Positions 54,982-63,833 of a stretch of DNA of 64,000 bases are shown here, piece after piece. This DNA is from Subtercola sp. Z020. GTDB taxonomy: Bacteria; Actinomycetota; Actinomycetes; Actinomycetales; Microbacteriaceae. The position numbers were made by a program, and so were the translations under genes. Every line of letters starts with the position of its first letter. Position 1 is the stretch's first letter. The notes under the pieces were generated by a model. It searched no databases, was not told the origin of the DNA, and saw nothing but the letters and a program-made list of their open reading frames with translations. The stretch covers positions 89,223 through 153,222 of the forward strand of contig NZ_PSTT01000071.1 of NCBI RefSeq assembly GCF_002931235.1, given 5' to 3'.

Positions 54982-55977
54982 ATGAATCCACTTCGACACC
55001 GACGCTTTCTGCGAGCCGCGAGCGCCTTCGCGGTTGCCACGGCACTGGTGCTGGGCGCGGCAGTGCCGGCCCACGCAGAGACACCGAACGTCGTCACGAC
55101 GCCCGGCGTCTCGTCGACCGATCAGATCACCGTCGACGCACCGCTGCACCGCGTCTTCGTGCTCGGCGACGATGCCGCGCATCGCGGCCAGAGGATGCTC
55201 ACGATCATCGACGCCCGAACCGACACAGTTATCGGCGCACCGATCTCTCTGCCCGCCGCGGACTTCATCGCCTCCGACCACCAGACCCACCGGGTCTTCA
55301 TCACCGACAGCGCGGCAGCGAAGATCACCGTTCTCGACGGCCGCACGGGCGCCGTCATCGGCAGTTCGGTGAAGCTGTCGTCGAGGCTCGCGAGCGTGGC
55401 GGTCGACCCGTTCCTCGGGCGGGTCTTCGTGATGGACACCGAGCACAACCTGTTCACCCTCGATGAGTCCGGCATCCCGATCCGCAGAATGCTGAACATC
55501 CCCGGCAGCGGCACGACCCTCGCCGTCGACTACTGGCAGGGCAAGGTCTACGTGCCGAACAACCTCCTGGGCAGCGGGGTCACGGTCGTGGATGGCCAGG
55601 AGAGCGTTGTAGTCGGCAGCATTCCGGTGGCGAAACTGACCGGCCAGATCGCAGTCGACCCGTTCGATCATGCGCTGGCGGTCTCCACTCAGTCGTCTCT
55701 GGTCGTCGTCGATACGCGCACCGACGCCGTCAGGTATACCTCCGACATGCCGGTGTCGGCCGGGCGACCGCTCGGAGTCGACATCATCAGCCACACCTTC
55801 TTCGCGAAAGCCAACGACGCGACGGTCTGGGCGTTCTACGCCGGGTCTGCCGAGCGCATGACGGCCGACGATGTGGGATCGATGGCCTCGGACTACCTTC
55901 TGCACAAGGTCTACGCCGCGCAGTGGAACCGCGGATCGGTCGCGGTACTCACAGAGTGGAAGTCAACGGCCCCCTGA
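54982..55977 (+). CDS. Exported YVTN-type beta-propeller protein (second)
   Basis: 331 aa. Signal peptide RRFLRAASAFAVATALVLGAA ending in AHAE (about residue 33). Five or so propeller repeats: ITVDAPLHRVFVLGD, FIASDHQTHRVFITDS, SVAVDPFLGRVFVMDT, LAVDYWQGKVYVPN, IAVDPFDHALAVST. No Ig-like domain or anchor, so probably secreted and soluble. I chose ATG 54982 because the signal peptide starts well there; ATG 54955 adds nine residues. The 281-bp gap to dnaX is GC-rich with short CCACCCC-type reiterations but no clear promoter. Confidence 0.75.
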   Translation: MNPLRHRRFLRAASAFAVATALVLGAAVPAHAETPNVVTTPGVSSTDQITVDAPLHRVFVLGDDAAHRGQRMLTIIDARTDTVIGAPISLPAADFIASDHQTHRVFITDSAAAKITVLDGRTGAVIGSSVKLSSRLASVAVDPFLGRVFVMDTEHNLFTLDESGIPIRRMLNIPGSGTTLAVDYWQGKVYVPNNLLGSGVTVVDGQESVVVGSIPVAKLTGQIAVDPFDHALAVSTQSSLVVVDTRTDAVRYTSDMPVSAGRPLGVDIISHTFFAKANDATVWAFYAGSAERMTADDVGSMASDYLLHKVYAAQWNRGSVAVLTEWKSTAP

Positions 55978-55982
55978 ACCGC

Positions 55983-57722
55983 CTACCCGGCCGCGGGAAC
56001 CGTGGTGAGGGGAGCGTTCGCCTCCGACAGCCCCTCACCGAGCAGCCGCAGCAGTCGCGGTGAATCGAGTTTCGGAAGCACCGCCTCGATCAGCACCAGC
56101 TTGTCGGTGGTGGCGGCAGCGAGCGCCAGCGCGGCCTCGATCTCCTCCTCGGTGCGTGCCGTCACGGTCACAGCGCGATCGGCGGCACCGAAGGCAGCCG
56201 GCAGAGCGGTCCAGTTCCACGGCGTGACATCCTGGTAGACCGCATCCGGGCTCTGGATGGCCCGCTCGATCGTATATCCGCTGTTGTTCAGCAGCACGAT
56301 GACGGGCGTGTGGCCGCGGTGCAGAATCGTGGCGAGCTCCTGAACGGTCAGCTGGGCCGACCCGTCGCCGATGAGCAGCACCGCGCGCTTCTCGGGCGCG
56401 GCGATGCAGACGCCGAGGGTCGCGGGCAACGTGAACCCGATCGACGACCAGACGGGCTGGCCGAGCAGGTCGCAGTCGTCGGGCAGGCGCAGGTCGATGG
56501 CTCCGAAGAAGGAGGTGCCGGCCTCGGCGATGACCGTGGTGTGGGGAGCGAGGAATCCTTGCAGGTGCCGCCAGAACGCGGCGTGCGAGAGTGGCGGGTC
56601 GAGGGCGTCGGCCGGCCGGGTCATCGCGCGGTCGCCCGGCATCGCCGAGGCTGCCGCGGGGAGGGAGATCGGCTCGAGGGCGTCGAGCCGGGCATCCTGC
56701 AGCACCTCGTCGACGATGCGTAGGGAGTCTTCGAGCTGTACGCCGAAGAAGGTCGTCTCACCGACGCGCGCCCAGGTGAGGGCGAGTTCGACGGCGCGGT
56801 CGGGGTCGAAGCCGTGCGTGAAGAAGCCGGTGAGCAGGTCGCTCATGATGGTTCCGGCGAGCACGAGCAGGGGCGCTTCATCGATGGCCCGGCGGGCGGC
56901 ATCGCTCTGCGTGTGGGCGCCGAGGTAGGTGCCGACGCTGGCCGGGTGCGACTCGTCGAGAACGGCTTTAGACCCGCTCTGGCTGGCGATGTAGACGCCG
57001 GGGGCGTCGGCGAGCGAACGGATGATCGGTTCGAGGTGTCGGCGATGCACCCGCGGCCCCACCAACACCCCGACGCTCGCGGCCGAGTAGACGGCCTCGC
57101 GGAACGCCTCTGCGAACCGGTCGAGCTGGCGAGCCGCGCTGCCGAACCGTTCGAGCGGCTCGCGCAGATTCGCGGCCGGCACGCTGGCGACCGCGACATC
57201 TGCGGGCACACCGATGTAGACCGGCTTCGATTCGTTGAGTGCGGTCAGCAAAATGCGGTCGATCTCGGCGGGCGCGGTGGCGGGCTTCAGCACGACCGAA
57301 GCTGCGGTGACCTGCTCGTAGGCGCGAACGAAGTGGTCGAAGGAGCCGTCGGCGAGCGTGTGGTGCAGGAGTGCTCCCGCGGCCTGGGCGGAGGTCGAGG
57401 GCATCCCGGTGATCTGCACGACCGGCACGTCTTCGGCGAAGCTGCCGGCCACGCCGTTGATCGCACTGAGTTCGCCGACGCCGAACGTGGTGACGACGGC
57501 GCCGATTCCCCGCCGGATGCGGGCGTATCCGTCGGCGGCGTAGGCGGCGTTCAGCTCGTTGCTCGTGCCGACCCACTCGATGCCGTCGACAGTCAGCATC
57601 TCGTCGAGCAGGCTCAGGTTGAAGTCGCCGGGCAACCCGAAGAGGTGCGGGGCACCCAGCTGCGTGAGCCGGGTCGCGAGGTAGGCGCCGACGCTGATGC
57701 GGGCAGGAGCGAGGTCTGTCAT
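55983..57722 (-). CDS. Thiamine-diphosphate 2-oxoacid decarboxylase (indolepyruvate/pyruvate decarboxylase type)
   Basis: 579 aa from ATG 57722. Non-oxidative decarboxylation of a 2-keto acid to an aldehyde. Family marks: LPGDFNLSLLDEM, catalytic Glu in NELNAAYAADGYAR, the paired histidines in LLHHTLADG, and the ThDP/Mg motif GDGSAQLTVQEL...NNSGYTIE. The HHTLADG form is shared by indolepyruvate, phenylpyruvate and pyruvate decarboxylases; substrate not decidable. Cytoplasmic tetramer. Divergent from an Lrp/AsnC regulator, which hints at amino-acid-derived substrates. Confidence 0.92.
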   Translation of the reverse strand: MTDLAPARISVGAYLATRLTQLGAPHLFGLPGDFNLSLLDEMLTVDGIEWVGTSNELNAAYAADGYARIRRGIGAVVTTFGVGELSAINGVAGSFAEDVPVVQITGMPSTSAQAAGALLHHTLADGSFDHFVRAYEQVTAASVVLKPATAPAEIDRILLTALNESKPVYIGVPADVAVASVPAANLREPLERFGSAARQLDRFAEAFREAVYSAASVGVLVGPRVHRRHLEPIIRSLADAPGVYIASQSGSKAVLDESHPASVGTYLGAHTQSDAARRAIDEAPLLVLAGTIMSDLLTGFFTHGFDPDRAVELALTWARVGETTFFGVQLEDSLRIVDEVLQDARLDALEPISLPAAASAMPGDRAMTRPADALDPPLSHAAFWRHLQGFLAPHTTVIAEAGTSFFGAIDLRLPDDCDLLGQPVWSSIGFTLPATLGVCIAAPEKRAVLLIGDGSAQLTVQELATILHRGHTPVIVLLNNSGYTIERAIQSPDAVYQDVTPWNWTALPAAFGAADRAVTVTARTEEEIEAALALAAATTDKLVLIEAVLPKLDSPRLLRLLGEGLSEANAPLTTVPAAG

Positions 57723-57774
57723 GCACACGAGTAGACCCGGTAGTAGTCGATCTGCGCAAGCGATGCTAGTTTGA

Positions 57775-57782
57775 CTGATCAG
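57775..57782. promoter_or_regulatory. CTGATCAG palindrome between decarboxylase and Lrp-type gene
   Basis: An 8-bp perfect palindrome centred in the 103-bp divergent region; a TTGACT at 57771-57776 could be a -35 box for the regulator gene. Lrp/AsnC proteins commonly bind their own divergent promoters, so this is the place to look for the operator. The motif alone is weak. Confidence 0.25.
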
Positions 57783-57825
57783 ACTGCACAATCCTGTGCT
57801 CAGCTCTCAGCGAAGGATCATCACG

Positions 57826-58308
57826 ATGCCCACCCGCTTCCCCGGCTCGAGCGACCCGCTCGACGCGACCGACCGCCGTCTTCTCCAAGCGCTCGACAGC
57901 GAACCGCGCATTCCGGTGCTGCTGCTCGCACAGAAGCTCGCGCTCGCCCGCGGAACGGTTCAGGCCCACCTTGAGCGCCTGGCACGGGGCGGGCTGCTGC
58001 GCGCCCACAGCGTGCGCATAGAGCCGGTCTCGCTGGGGTTGCCGCTCCGGGCGTTCGTCACGGCCGAAGTCGACCAGGAGACGTTCGACCAGACGATCGC
58101 CGCCCTCTCCGGCATCCGCGAGGTCATCGAATGCTCGGCTGTGGCGGGCGTCGATGACATCATCTGCCAGGTCGTCGCCCGGGATGCCGACGATCTGTAC
58201 GAGGTCGGGCAGGCCATCCTGCGCTGCCCGGGCATCCGGCGCACGTCGACGTCGATCGTGCTGCGACAGCTGATGCCGTACCGCATGGCGCAGTTGCTCG
58301 GGCCTTAG
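57826..58308 (+). CDS. Lrp/AsnC-family transcriptional regulator
   Basis: 160 aa from ATG 57826 (GAAGGA 10 bp upstream). N-terminal winged helix LDATDRRLLQALDSEPRIPV, with HTH ARGTVQAHLERLARGGLL; C-terminal RAM/AsnC ligand domain (PLRAFVTAEVDQE, VDDIICQVVARDADDLY). Forms dimers/octamers and senses amino acids or keto acids. Divergent placement makes the 2-oxoacid decarboxylase its likely target. Confidence 0.93.
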   Translation: MPTRFPGSSDPLDATDRRLLQALDSEPRIPVLLLAQKLALARGTVQAHLERLARGGLLRAHSVRIEPVSLGLPLRAFVTAEVDQETFDQTIAALSGIREVIECSAVAGVDDIICQVVARDADDLYEVGQAILRCPGIRRTSTSIVLRQLMPYRMAQLLGP

Positions 58309-58349
58309 GGCTCGGTTCTGGATGCCCGGGGCTCGGTTCTGGGTGCCCG
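58308..58349. repeat. 21-bp tandem duplication
   Basis: Two adjacent 21-bp copies of GGGCTCGGTTCTGG(A/G)TGCCCG, one mismatch, starting at the last base of the Lrp-type gene. Probably a replication-slippage duplication; no function evident. Confidence 0.65.
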
Positions 58350-58373
58350 TCGCCGAGCTTCTATGCTCGAACG

Positions 58374-58835
58374 ATGCAGATCCGATCCTTCGCCGCCGCT
58401 GACACCGAAGCCGTCGTCGCACTCTGGGAGCAGTGCGGTCTCGTGCGGGCGTGGAACGACCCGCGCAAGGACATCGCCCGCAAGCTGACGGTGCAGCCCG
58501 AGCTGTTCCTCGTCGGCGTGGACGATGAGGCTGCCGACCGAGCCGACCTCGACGGTTCATCCGACGCCGAGGCCACGGTCATCGGCACGGCCATGGTCGG
58601 CTACGACGGCCACCGCGGCTGGATCAACTACCTCGCGGTCTCCCCCGACCACCGTGGACGGGGCTACGGCCGCGCCTTCATGGACGAAGCCGAGCGCCTG
58701 CTGATCGCCCTCGGCTGCCCGAAGCTCAACCTGCAGGTGCGCGAAGGCAACGACAGCGTGATCGCGTTCTACGAGGCCATAGGGTACGCGAACGACCGCA
58801 CCGTGAGCCTCGGCAAGCGCCTCATTGCCGACTGA
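58374..58835 (+). CDS. GNAT-family acetyltransferase (YpeA-like)
   Basis: 153 aa. Acetyl-CoA-binding motif A in YLAVSPDHRGRGYGRAFM and the C-terminal LNLQVREGNDSVIAFYEAIGY typical of GNAT enzymes; the WNDPRKDIARKL stretch is like YpeA. Acceptor unknown. Starts 65 bp after the Lrp-type gene, with the tandem duplication between. Confidence 0.88.
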   Translation: MQIRSFAAADTEAVVALWEQCGLVRAWNDPRKDIARKLTVQPELFLVGVDDEAADRADLDGSSDAEATVIGTAMVGYDGHRGWINYLAVSPDHRGRGYGRAFMDEAERLLIALGCPKLNLQVREGNDSVIAFYEAIGYANDRTVSLGKRLIAD

Positions 58836-58942
58836 CCGCGCCCAGCTGCACCGCGCCGCCTCGCCGGACGTACCGAACGCCTGCACCGGACGGCCGCGCC
58901 GACCGACCGCGCCTACCCGCGTCGCACGAGCCAGACCACCCC

Positions 58943-60139
58943 TCAGATCACCGAGAGCGACTGCCGCGCGATCTCCAGCTCCTCGTTCGTCGGAATCACC
59001 AGCACCGCTACCGCTGAGTCGTCGGTCGAGATGACGCGCGGCCCGCGCTCCGGCGAGGCATTCCGCTCGGGATCGATCCGGATGCCGAGCCGCTCGAGGC
59101 CGGCCAGCGCCCTCCCCCGCACCGCGACGCTGTTCTCCCCGACGCCCGCCGTGAAGACGATGGCGTCGACCCCGCCGAGAACCGCGATGTACGAACCGAC
59201 GTAGTGCTTCAGTCGGTGCAGGTACACCTCGAGGGCGAGCGCCGCCGCGTCGTCGCCCGATTCCGCAGCCTCCACCACGTCGCGCATGTCGCCGCGGCCG
59301 CTCAGCCCGACCAACCCGCTCCGACGGTTCAGCAGGGTGTCGAGCTCGTCGAAACCGAGGCCGGCCTTGCGGTGCAGGTGGATGAGCACCGCGGGGTCGA
59401 GATCGCCCGATCGCGTGCCCATCACCAGCCCCTCCAGCGGAGTGAGCCCCATGGAGGTGTCTTTCGACCGGCCGCCGTCGACCGCGCAGGCCGACGCCCC
59501 GTTGCCGAGGTGCAGCACGATGGTCTTCAGCTCGCCAAGAGGCCTCTGCAGGAAGGCGGCCGCCGCCTCGGAGACGAACTTGTGCGACGTTCCGTGGAAC
59601 CCGTAACGGCGTACCCGGTTCTTCTCCGCGAGCTCTGCATCGATGGCGTAGGTGTACGCCGAAGGAGCGAGCGTGGAGTGGAACGCCGTATCGAACACCG
59701 CGACGTGCGGCACGTCGGGGAACGCCTTCTGCGCCGCCGTGATGCCGTCGAGGTTCGCCGGGTTGTGGAGGGGTGCCAGGTCAGAGAGATCTTCGATGTT
59801 GATCTTCACCAGGTCGGTCACGACCGTCGGCTCGAAGAAGCGTTTGCCGCCGTGCACCACCCGGTGGCCGACGACCACAGGCGGGTTCTCGGCCAGCGAC
59901 GGCCCGTGCTGCTCGAAGGCATCGATCATCACCCGGAACGCCGCCGAGTGGTCGGCGACGGGCTCCTCGTTCCGGAATGTCTCTTCGTCGCCCTCAGCCG
60001 ACACGGAGTGCTTGACCGACCCGGCCTGCTCGCCGATGCGCTCGATGAGCCCGTTCGCGAGCACCGTCTCGCCCTCCATCTCGAGCAACTGGTACTTCAG
60101 CGACGACGACCCGCTGTTGATGACCAGAACGGCGCTCAC
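58943..60139 (-). CDS. ackA: Acetate kinase
   Basis: 398 aa, GTG start coupled to the pta stop (GTGA). Interconverts acetyl phosphate/ADP and acetate/ATP. Signatures: N-terminal VLVINSGSSSLKYQL and the second family block RYGFHGTSHKFVS, then IVLHLGNGASACAVDGG. With pta forms the acetate overflow/assimilation pathway. Confidence 0.98.
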   Translation of the reverse strand: MSAVLVINSGSSSLKYQLLEMEGETVLANGLIERIGEQAGSVKHSVSAEGDEETFRNEEPVADHSAAFRVMIDAFEQHGPSLAENPPVVVGHRVVHGGKRFFEPTVVTDLVKINIEDLSDLAPLHNPANLDGITAAQKAFPDVPHVAVFDTAFHSTLAPSAYTYAIDAELAEKNRVRRYGFHGTSHKFVSEAAAAFLQRPLGELKTIVLHLGNGASACAVDGGRSKDTSMGLTPLEGLVMGTRSGDLDPAVLIHLHRKAGLGFDELDTLLNRRSGLVGLSGRGDMRDVVEAAESGDDAAALALEVYLHRLKHYVGSYIAVLGGVDAIVFTAGVGENSVAVRGRALAGLERLGIRIDPERNASPERGPRVISTDDSAVAVLVIPTNEELEIARQSLSVI

Positions 60140-62328
60140 AGGGCCACCCCCGCCGCAGCCGGTACGATCTCGACGTCGGTCGCCGCCTGGATGGCCGTGA
60201 TGGCGATGGTGTTGACGATGTCCTGCACCAGTGCTCCTCGGGAGAGGTCGTTGATCGGCTTGTTGAGACCCTGCAGCACGGGGCCGACAGCGACGGCCCC
60301 CGCGCTCCGCTGAACGGCCTTGTACGTGTTGTTGCCCGTGTTGAGGTCAGGGAAGATGAAGACGGTCGCACGCCCGGCGACATCGGACTCCGGCATCTTC
60401 GCCGCCGCGACGGCCGCATCCGCAGCCGCGTCGTACTGGATCGGGCCCTCGACCAGCAGGTCGGGTCGACGCGTGCGCACGAAGGCGGTCGCCTCGCGCA
60501 CCTTCTCGACGTCGGCCCCCGAACCCGAGACGCCGGTGGAGTACGACAGCATCGCGACGCGCGGGTCGATGCCGAACTGCACCGCCGTCTCCGACGACGA
60601 GATGGCGATGTCGGCCAGCTGGGTGGAGGTCGGGTCGGGGATCACCGCGCAGTCCCCATAGACCAGCACCCGGTCGGCGAGCGCCATGAGGAACACACTC
60701 GAGACGACAGAGACCTCCGGGCGCGTCTTGATGATCTCGAACGCCGGGCGGATGGTGTGGGCCGTCGTATGGGCGGCCCCGGAGACCATGCCGTCGGCGA
60801 GCCCGAGGTGCACCATCATCGTGCCGAAGTACGACACGTCGGCCACCGTGTCCCTCGCCATGTCGAGGGTGATGCCCCGGTGTGCCCGGATGCTCGCGTA
60901 CTGTTCCGCGAACCGCTCGCGCAGTTCCGGGTCGAACGGGCTGACGATCACCGCGTCGTCGAGACTGATACCGAGCGACGTTGCCCGCGAGCGGATCTCC
61001 TCCGCCTCGCCGAGGATCGTGAGCCGCGCGATGCCCCGCGTCAGCACGGTCGCCGCCGCACGGAGTACCCGATCATCCGTGCCCTCGGGCAGCACGATGT
61101 GCTTCTGGGCGGCACGCGCGCGGTCGATGAGGCCGTACTCGAACATCAGTGGAGTGACGACCGGAGACGAGCTGACGTCGAGCAGGTCGAGCAGCCTCGC
61201 CCCGTCGACATACTGCTCGAAGAGCGCGAGCGCACTGTCGTACTTGCGCTGCGAGTCCGCTGCGAGCCGCCCCCTGGTCGAGGTGATGCGAACGGCCGTG
61301 TCGTAGGTACCGAGCGGAGTCGTGATGATCGGCAGCGACGGTTCGAGGCCGTCGATGAGGCGCTCGATGGGCTCGGGCAGCTCGAAACCACCGTTCAGGA
61401 TGATTCCCGAGAGGCTCGGGAACGTCGCCGAGGCGTTCGCCATCAGAGCGGCCAGCAGCACCTCTGTGCGGTCGGCCGGGATGACGACCACGGCGCCCTC
61501 CATCAGCCTCGGCAGCACGTTCACCATCGACATGCCGGCGACGACCACCCCGAGCGCCTCGCGCCCGAGCAGGCGAGGGTCGCCCTTGATCATGGTGCCG
61601 CCCGTCGACTCGACGAGGTTGGCCATGCTCGGCGCCACCAGTAGCCGGTCTTCGGGTATGGACCAGATCGGGATGCGCGCACGCGTCGCGTCGACCGGCG
61701 CCGGCAGGGCGTGCCCGATGGCGGCGTCGGAGGCGGCCCGGGCGATGGCGTCGCGGATCTTCTCGAGGTTCTCGGGGTCGCTGCGGTTGGCGACGATGCC
61801 GAGCAGGGAGGCGTGGGCCGCCTTCAACTCGACCAGGGCGAGCTCGGTGATCTGCCGCATGTCGTCGGGGCTCCGCGCCTCCGAATGGCCGAGCGTCTCT
61901 GTCGACCCCTGGCCTGCGCGGCCGCCGAGCACCAACAGAACCGGTGCACCGAGGTTCGCGGCGACGCGGGCATTGAAGGAGAGCTCGCTGGGGCTGCCCA
62001 CGTCGGTGTAGTCAGAGCCGAGGATGACGACGGAGTCGCACCGCCGTTCGACCGCCTTGTAGCGCTCGACGATGCGCGAGAGCGCCGCATCGGCGTCAGC
62101 GTGAACCTCTTCGTAGGAGACACCGATGGCATCGTCGTAGTCGAGCTCGATGCCGTCGTGCGCGAGGAGCATCTCGAGAACGTAGTCGCGCTCGCTGACC
62201 GAACGGGCGATGGGGCGGAACACCCCGACCCTGCCGACGTTCCGACCGAGGATGTCGAGCACGCCGAGCGCGATCGTGGACTTGCCCGAGTGACCCTCGG
62301 CGGAGGTGATGTAGATACTGCGAGCCAC
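60136..62328 (-). CDS. pta: Phosphate acetyltransferase (long form)
   Basis: 730 aa from GTG 62328, with AAGGAG 4 bp upstream; longer frames have no support. Converts acetyl-CoA and phosphate to acetyl phosphate. The N-terminal P-loop BioD-like domain (IYITSAEGHSGKSTIALG), middle DRTT-like domain (GIILNGGFELPEPI) and C-terminal catalytic domain (VLPEGTDDRVLRAA, PDLNTGNNTYKAVQRSAGA) are those of long Pta enzymes. Operon with ackA. Confidence 0.97.
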   Translation of the reverse strand: MARSIYITSAEGHSGKSTIALGVLDILGRNVGRVGVFRPIARSVSERDYVLEMLLAHDGIELDYDDAIGVSYEEVHADADAALSRIVERYKAVERRCDSVVILGSDYTDVGSPSELSFNARVAANLGAPVLLVLGGRAGQGSTETLGHSEARSPDDMRQITELALVELKAAHASLLGIVANRSDPENLEKIRDAIARAASDAAIGHALPAPVDATRARIPIWSIPEDRLLVAPSMANLVESTGGTMIKGDPRLLGREALGVVVAGMSMVNVLPRLMEGAVVVIPADRTEVLLAALMANASATFPSLSGIILNGGFELPEPIERLIDGLEPSLPIITTPLGTYDTAVRITSTRGRLAADSQRKYDSALALFEQYVDGARLLDLLDVSSSPVVTPLMFEYGLIDRARAAQKHIVLPEGTDDRVLRAAATVLTRGIARLTILGEAEEIRSRATSLGISLDDAVIVSPFDPELRERFAEQYASIRAHRGITLDMARDTVADVSYFGTMMVHLGLADGMVSGAAHTTAHTIRPAFEIIKTRPEVSVVSSVFLMALADRVLVYGDCAVIPDPTSTQLADIAISSSETAVQFGIDPRVAMLSYSTGVSGSGADVEKVREATAFVRTRRPDLLVEGPIQYDAAADAAVAAAKMPESDVAGRATVFIFPDLNTGNNTYKAVQRSAGAVAVGPVLQGLNKPINDLSRGALVQDIVNTIAITAIQAATDVEIVPAAAGVAL

Positions 62329-62484
62329 GGTTCTCCTTGCGGTGACGGCCGCCCGGTCATCCGGAGCAGCCGAATCCAGCCTAGGGAGACCCGCCTGAGT
62401 GCGCACCCCCTGTGAACTGATCGTCAGCAGTCTGTCGGCTGTGGAGGAGAAGAGGCGTCCGAGGTGGCGCACCACAAAAGAAAA

Positions 62485-62572
62485 GACCCCCCGCGCACCC
62501 GCCAGAGCCCGGTTACCCTTGCTGCATTTCTGCCCTGGGGGAGTTGGCCTGGATGGCGCCACGCGGGGAGCC
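62485..62572 (-). ncRNA. ffs: Signal recognition particle RNA (4.5S, small bacterial type)
   Basis: On the minus strand the ends pair perfectly over 11 bp (GGCTCCCCGCG with CGCGGGGGGTC, G-U pairs allowed) and the middle carries the helix-8 core CAGGGCAGAAATGCAGCAAGGG, with the GAAA tetraloop and the AGCA-side of the symmetric loop that bind Ffh. A U-rich tail TCTTTTCTTTT follows the terminal helix (to about 62,475) and acts as terminator. Length of about 90-97 nt fits the actinobacterial SRP RNA. It is needed for co-translational targeting. Confidence 0.9.
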
Positions 62573-62671
62573 GTCACCCAGTTTAGACGACGCCGGCGGG
62601 GAATGCGAAGCTCGCCCGTTCCGCACACCGTGGAGTTGGCATGAACACGGAGGGTGGCGTTGGATGGAGGC

Positions 62672-63325
62672 ATGAGAATCGCAATCGCCGGCGGCCACGG
62701 AGCTATCGCCCTCCACCTCGAAACCCTCCTGTCGGGCCAGGGCCATGATGCCGTGGCGATCATCCGCAACCCCGACCAGGCGGGCGATGTGCTGGCGGCC
62801 GGCGGCATCCCGGTCGTCATCGACCTCGAGAAGGTGGATGCCGAGACCCTCGCCCGCGACCTGCAGGGCATTGACGCTGTGGTCTTCGCCGCGGGTGCTG
62901 GCCCGAACTCGACGGCGGAACGCAAGTACACCGTCGACCGCGACGGAGCGATCCTGCTCGCCGACGCCGCGGAACTCGCGGGGATCGGCCGGTACGTTCT
63001 CATCTCCTCGATGGGCGCCGACGACTTCGACCCGGACTCCGACGAGGTGTTCCAGGTCTATCTGAAGGCGAAGTCGGAGGCCGACGCGAGCGTGCGCGGG
63101 CGTCAGCTGGACTGGACGATCATCCGCCCCGGCGGCCTGACCGACGACGCACCCACAGGCGAGGTCACTCTCGCCGAGAGCACCGGGCGCGGCACGATTC
63201 CCCGGTCGGATGTCGCGGCTCTCGTCGCGGCGGCGATCGTCGATGGCATCGCGATCGGCGCCCAGTTCGAGGCGATCTCGGGTGACACGCCGATTCCCGA
63301 TGCTCTGGCCGCGGTGCGGTACTGA
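62672..63325 (+). CDS. NAD(P)-binding Rossmann-fold protein (SDR_a5 / NmrA-like)
   Basis: 217 aa from ATG 62672. N-terminal RIAIAGGHGAIALHLETLL is a GG-x-G-x-I/L dinucleotide loop; later YVLISSMGADDFDPDS and WTIIRPGGLTDD match the NAD(P)H-binding atypical SDR family (YwnB/YhfK type). No clear catalytic tyrosine, so it may be a redox sensor or reductase. Divergent from ffs/pta. Confidence 0.87.
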   Translation: MRIAIAGGHGAIALHLETLLSGQGHDAVAIIRNPDQAGDVLAAGGIPVVIDLEKVDAETLARDLQGIDAVVFAAGAGPNSTAERKYTVDRDGAILLADAAELAGIGRYVLISSMGADDFDPDSDEVFQVYLKAKSEADASVRGRQLDWTIIRPGGLTDDAPTGEVTLAESTGRGTIPRSDVAALVAAAIVDGIAIGAQFEAISGDTPIPDALAAVRY

Positions 63326-63389
63326 GCACCGGGCGGTAATGCCGTAGGATTCTCTTTGGCCGTTTCTGCACCCAGGGAACGGTTCGCCA

Positions 63390-63474
63390 GGAGGATTCGC
63401 CTAGTGGCCTATGGCGCACGCTTGGAAAGCGTGTTGAGTGAAAGCTCTCGGGGGTTCGAATCCCCCATCCTCCG
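63390..63474 (+). tRNA. tRNA-Ser (anticodon GGA)
   Basis: 85 nt. Acceptor GGAGGAT pairs with ATCCTCC, anticodon stem CACGC/GCGTG encloses loop TTGGAAA (anticodon GGA), a long variable arm (TTGAGTGAAAGCTCTC) marks a class II tRNA, and the T arm GGGGGTTCGAATCCCCC is perfect. The CCA end is not encoded. Reads UCC and UCU. Confidence 0.97.
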
Positions 63475-63514
63475 CACCAGCTGCGCGGCAGCATAGAGTC
63501 AAATCCTCGCAACG

Positions 63515-63555
63515 CGAAAACGCCGACCCGCATCACCTGCGGGTCGGCGTTTTCG
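63515..63555. terminator. Bidirectional intrinsic terminator
   Basis: A perfect inverted repeat with 18-bp arms and a 5-nt loop (TCACC). The core is GCCGACCCGCA/TGCGGGTCGGC, flanked by AAAA on one side and TTTT on the other, so it can end transcription of the tRNA on the plus strand and of the small gene on the minus strand. Confidence 0.93.
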
Positions 63556-63578
63556 TCTGTGGTCGAAAGGCGGGAGAT

Positions 63579-63788
63579 TCAGCCCAGCTCGTTCTCGGTG
63601 ATGGTGTCGGAGTGGAGGGCTATCCACACCTCGGCGGAGTGCCTGTCGGCGGCGGTGTGCAGCTCCTTGCCGGTCAGACTCTCGACGATGAACGGGCGAT
63701 CGCCGTGCCCGTTCTCCTGGCGGATGTTCGCCACGTGCACGTCGCCGACCCAGATCTCTTCTGCTTCTTTTCCGATGTATTCAGCCAT
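63579..63788 (-). CDS. Small hypothetical protein (69 aa)
   Basis: Acidic, no membrane segment. The pattern EEIWVGDVHVANIRQENGHG then RPFIVESLTGKEL suggests a compact beta-sheet domain. Bounded by the bidirectional terminator on its 3' side and by the sortase-substrate gene upstream (45 bp gap), so it is a plausible end of that transcript. Typical codon use supports it as a real gene; family not recognised. Confidence 0.55.
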   Translation of the reverse strand: MAEYIGKEAEEIWVGDVHVANIRQENGHGDRPFIVESLTGKELHTAADRHSAEVWIALHSDTITENELG

Positions 63789-63833
63789 GGCCTCACGCTA
63801 CCGGGTTCCGCTGCGCGCCGGGGGCCGCCGGAC

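Noticed and set aside
51950..55084. 1044-aa extended DnaX
   Set aside because: Extra N-terminal 128 residues cover the divergent promoter region; the DnaX N-terminus starts at 54700.
62513..62746. 77-aa frame overlapping the SRP RNA region
   Set aside because: The sequence is explained by ffs; no ribosome-binding site or family pattern.
60136..63003. 955-aa extended phosphate acetyltransferase
   Set aside because: The extension runs through the SRP RNA and into the opposite gene; GTG 62328 has a perfect ribosome-binding site.
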